Source of the DNA: Pseudomonadota bacterium
GTDB taxonomy: Bacteria; Pseudomonadota; Alphaproteobacteria; Acetobacterales; Acetobacteraceae
NCBI GenBank assembly: GCA_021779655.1
Contig: JAJYAF010000007.1
Location: 1 to 17,199, forward strand
Length of the DNA: 17,199 nucleotides
Direction: 5' to 3'
Part shown: positions 15,420 through 17,199 of the stretch, piece by piece
Position numbering within the stretch: position 1 is the first letter of the stretch
Layout of the letters: every line of letters begins with the position of its first letter
Translations under genes and position numbers: made by a program
Notes under the pieces: generated by a model
Seen by the model: only the letters and a program-made list of their open reading frames with translations
Databases searched by the model: none
Told to the model about the DNA's origin: nothing

Positions 15420-16667
15420 TCAGGCGGGTACGAATGGCAGGCCTGCCACCGGCGCCGGCGGTGCAAACAGCACGTTCGCGGGCAGGGGAGACTGTGCCAT
15501 CGCGCCGGGAGCACCTGTATCGCGAGAGAGCCGGATGCAGGGAAGCCCCGCCAGAACGGCGGCCGGAAGATCGCTCATCCCGCGAAAAATTCGCGCATCC
15601 GGACCAACCGCGCCGAGCATTCCGCCCCGCACGTCCTCCAGCAGGCGGAACCGGCCATCCCACACGGCATCGCGCCGCGCGGGGATGGCGGCGGCGCAGG
15701 CGGCCGGTTCGCGGACGAGCAGCCAGCCGGCCCCGAGTTTTCCCGCAGGCAACAGCCGCACGCCGCCCAGCGTCGCCGGACGCAGCCGCGCCGCCAGACC
15801 TGCCACGGCCGCGCGGTTCGGGGCGTATTCGGAACCGCCGATCACCCGCAACAGGGCGGCGAGCGCATCCGGAGGGGCGCGATCGGCATGGATGACCGCG
15901 AAACCCTCCGGCCGGAAGCTGACATGCCGCGCCAGAAAATCCGCGACCGCCATCTCCTGGGCGCGGCGCCGGTCCGCTGCGCCCGGCAGTGGGGGGGGCG
16001 GGCCGGCCTGCCTGATCCGCACCCGCTCGAACCTGCGATCCTGGTTCGAGGGGTCTTCCACCCACGCCATCCCGTGCGCAAGCAGATATTGCCGCAGAGC
16101 CGCCGGGGCGATGGAGAGGAGCGGCCGCAGCAGGACGACATCGCCCCTGACACGCCACGCCGCCATGCCATGCAGGCCGCCATCGCCGCGCTTGGCCCGC
16201 ATGGCCACCGTTTCGGCCTGGTCGGCGGCATGGTGGCCAAGCAGGAGATAAGGCATCCCGGCATCGCGCGCCGCCCCGGTGAGCGCCTGGTAGCGGGCGC
16301 GGCGGGCGGTTTCCTGGAGCCTGGTTCCGTCCAGCCCGGCCAGCGTGACCACCCGGCAGGCGATGCCGCGCCCTCGCAGCCGCTCCCGTGTGAGTTCGGC
16401 TTCCCGCCCGGAGCCGTGCCGCAGACCATGATCGACGATGAGCGCGAGAATCTCTCCAGCCCGCCGCGCCGCCCAGAAATGCGAAAGCAGGGCAAGCGCG
16501 GTGCTGTCGGCCCCGCCGGAGACCGCTACCGCGAGCCTCGGCCGGGCCGCGAAAGGCCCGAGACGGGCCATGGCGCCAACGAATTCCGCGTTGACGAATT
16601 CCGCGTTGACGAATTCGGCATTCGCGAATTCGGCATTCGCGAATTCAGTGTTCAGGGGTTCATCCAT
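15420..16667 (-). CDS. tilS: tRNA(Ile)-lysidine synthetase TilS with repeat-built N-terminus
   Basis: A 415-residue PP-loop ATPase. By family it converts C34 of the CAU-anticodon tRNA-Ile to lysidine using ATP and lysine, an essential cytoplasmic step for decoding AUA. The P-loop-like motif SGGADS is at 50-55, followed by LIVDHGLRHGSGREAE (77-91), LLLGHHAADQAETV (141-154) and EDPSNQDRRFERVRIR (204-219), all diagnostic of TilS. The C-terminal part is shorter and more diverged, as usual in this class. Residues 8-32 are five near-identical NAEF(A/V) pentapeptides coded by a 15-bp tandem repeat, not part of the TilS fold. No strong ribosome site supports ATG at 16667. ATG at 16571 (MARLGPF), just after the repeat, is an alternative start that would exclude it. 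It lies between cpoB and ftsH. Confidence 0.94.
   Translation of the reverse strand: MDEPLNTEFANAEFANAEFVNAEFVNAEFVGAMARLGPFAARPRLAVAVSGGADSTALALLSHFWAARRAGEILALIVDHGLRHGSGREAELTRERLRGRGIACRVVTLAGLDGTRLQETARRARYQALTGAARDAGMPYLLLGHHAADQAETVAMRAKRGDGGLHGMAAWRVRGDVVLLRPLLSIAPAALRQYLLAHGMAWVEDPSNQDRRFERVRIRQAGPPPPLPGAADRRRAQEMAVADFLARHVSFRPEGFAVIHADRAPPDALAALLRVIGGSEYAPNRAAVAGLAARLRPATLGGVRLLPAGKLGAGWLLVREPAACAAAIPARRDAVWDGRFRLLEDVRGGMLGAVGPDARIFRGMSDLPAAVLAGLPCIRLSRDTGAPGAMAQSPLPANVLFAPPAPVAGLPFVPA
16581..16646 (-). repeat. 15-bp tandem repeat in the 5' end of tilS
   Basis: GAATTC recurs at 16581, 16596, 16611, 16626 and 16641, exactly every 15 bp. The intervening bases alternate between two close versions (CGCGAATGCC and GTCAACGCG types on the minus strand). 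Each unit codes one pentapeptide (F-A/V-N-A-E in this phase), so gain or loss of units keeps the frame. Confidence 0.95.
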
Positions 16668-16710
16668 CGTTCCGGCCCGGCGCAGGCGCCCGCACCGGAT
16701 CGGGGCCGGC

Positions 16711-17199
16711 CTAGTTGCATTTCGCCCGCGTCCGGGCGGCCTGAATGCCCGCGCTCAAACCGGGAGGAGGCGTGGGGAACTGGCTGTTCAGGGTGGCCAG
16801 CGTATCGCACGCCGCGGATTGCTGCTGAATGTCGATGAACGAGTTCGCCAGGCCAAGGAGGGCGGCGGGCGCCTCGCTTCCGGTGCGGTTCATGCTGTAC
16901 GCATCGTCGTATGCGATGGCCGCATCCTGTGGCTTGCCCGACTTGTAGAGCGCCTCGGCAAGAATGAACTGGGCCTTGTAGCTTCCGGGGGCGGATTTGC
17001 CGGCCGAGAGCACCGCGCGCGCCTCGGCCTGCGCCGTGGCATAGTCGTGATGCGCCAGGGCGGCCTCCGCGGCGGCAAGCGCCGCCTTTCCGGACAAAGC
17101 GGGCCGGCTGGATGGCGCGGGTTGCGCCGCCGCCTGGCCGCTGCCCGGGGTGCCACCCGCACCGGCCGCGGCGGCCGGCGCTTGCGGCGCGGCGGTTGC
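16711..17199 (-). CDS. cpoB: Tol-Pal system protein CpoB/YbgF, C-terminal part
   Basis: The 3' end of a gene whose start lies beyond the window; 162 codons plus stop are visible. It opens in an Ala/Pro/Gly/Gln-rich linker (PQAPAAAAGAGG, QPAPSSRPAL). TPR units follow: ALAAAEAALAHHDYATAQAEARAVLSAG, then AQFILAEALYKSGKPQDAAIAYDDAY, then APAALLGLANSFIDIQQQSAACDTLATL. The C-terminal TPR array, the preceding linker and the closing LSAGIQAARTRAKC fit CpoB/YbgF. That protein is a periplasmic partner of TolA and PBP1B coordinating outer-membrane constriction and septal peptidoglycan synthesis. The expected trimerising coiled coil and signal peptide would be in the missing part. tilS and ftsH downstream match the usual alphaproteobacterial order after tolB-pal-cpoB. 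Only the family-typical tail is seen, so the name is likely but not certain. Confidence 0.82.
   Translation of the reverse strand, partial: ATAAPQAPAAAAGAGGTPGSGQAAAQPAPSSRPALSGKAALAAAEAALAHHDYATAQAEARAVLSAGKSAPGSYKAQFILAEALYKSGKPQDAAIAYDDAYSMNRTGSEAPAALLGLANSFIDIQQQSAACDTLATLNSQFPTPPPGLSAGIQAARTRAKCN

Noticed and set aside
16581..16646. The regular repeat considered as a CRISPR array or iterons
   Set aside because: The period is 15 bp with no spacer sequence and it stays in frame with tilS. There are no cas genes or replication genes nearby.
15354..16838. A 494-codon plus-strand open frame opposite tilS
   Set aside because: It is antisense to TilS motifs and low in complexity, and it reads through the 15-bp repeat as an artefact (EFRVDEFRVDEF).

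Overview
The window looks like a chromosomal segment of a GC-rich alphaproteobacterium. The best guess is Rhodospirillales/Acetobacteraceae, from the high GC, the end of a tol-pal-type locus (cpoB/ybgF) running into tilS and ftsH on one strand, and a Liv-type amino-acid ABC operon. No species-level marker such as rRNA is present, so the placement is an inference. Almost all genes lie on the minus strand. The plus strand carries a MaoC-fold protein, agmatine deiminase, a tRNA-Lys and a decayed transposase.

Layout. 1-346: 5' part of a glycine-zipper lipoprotein gene (minus), divergent from a plus-strand pair, a MaoC-like hot-dog protein lacking the hydratase dyad (488-949) and agmatine deiminase (999-2096). 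Convergent with these, 11 bp away, is a group II PLP-dependent amino-acid decarboxylase (2108-3514, minus). A strong rho-independent terminator (3573-3602) ends the next unit, a branched-chain/hydrophobic amino-acid ABC transporter read leftwards as livH-livM-livG-livF-livK (8749 to 3626). The substrate-binding protein is last and uses a TTG start.

8951-9026 is tRNA-Lys(CTT) on the plus strand. Just beyond it lies a visibly AT-richer GT32-type glycosyltransferase gene (9143-10174, minus), then a frameshifted IS110-family transposase remnant (about 10208-10450, plus). Next come a Wzx-like polysaccharide flippase (10459-11943) and a GT9/heptosyltransferase-like gene (11944-13083, apparently from a CTG start). 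Together these look like a small cell-surface polysaccharide module inserted or rearranged between tRNA-Lys and ftsH.

13337-17199 is the conserved core: ftsH (membrane AAA+ zinc protease), tilS (tRNA-Ile lysidine synthetase) with a 15-bp tandem repeat coding an unusual pentapeptide-repeat-like N-terminus, and the 3' part of cpoB/ybgF, cut by the window end.

Functional reading: the left half is amino-acid/amine handling (uptake, decarboxylation, agmatine deimination), the middle is surface glycan assembly with signs of transfer, and the right half is envelope and translation housekeeping. No wholly new multi-gene defence or mobile system is evident. The more unusual points are the dyad-less MaoC protein, the IS110 relic and AT-rich glycosyltransferase at a tRNA gene, the CTG start, and the repeat-built TilS N-terminus.
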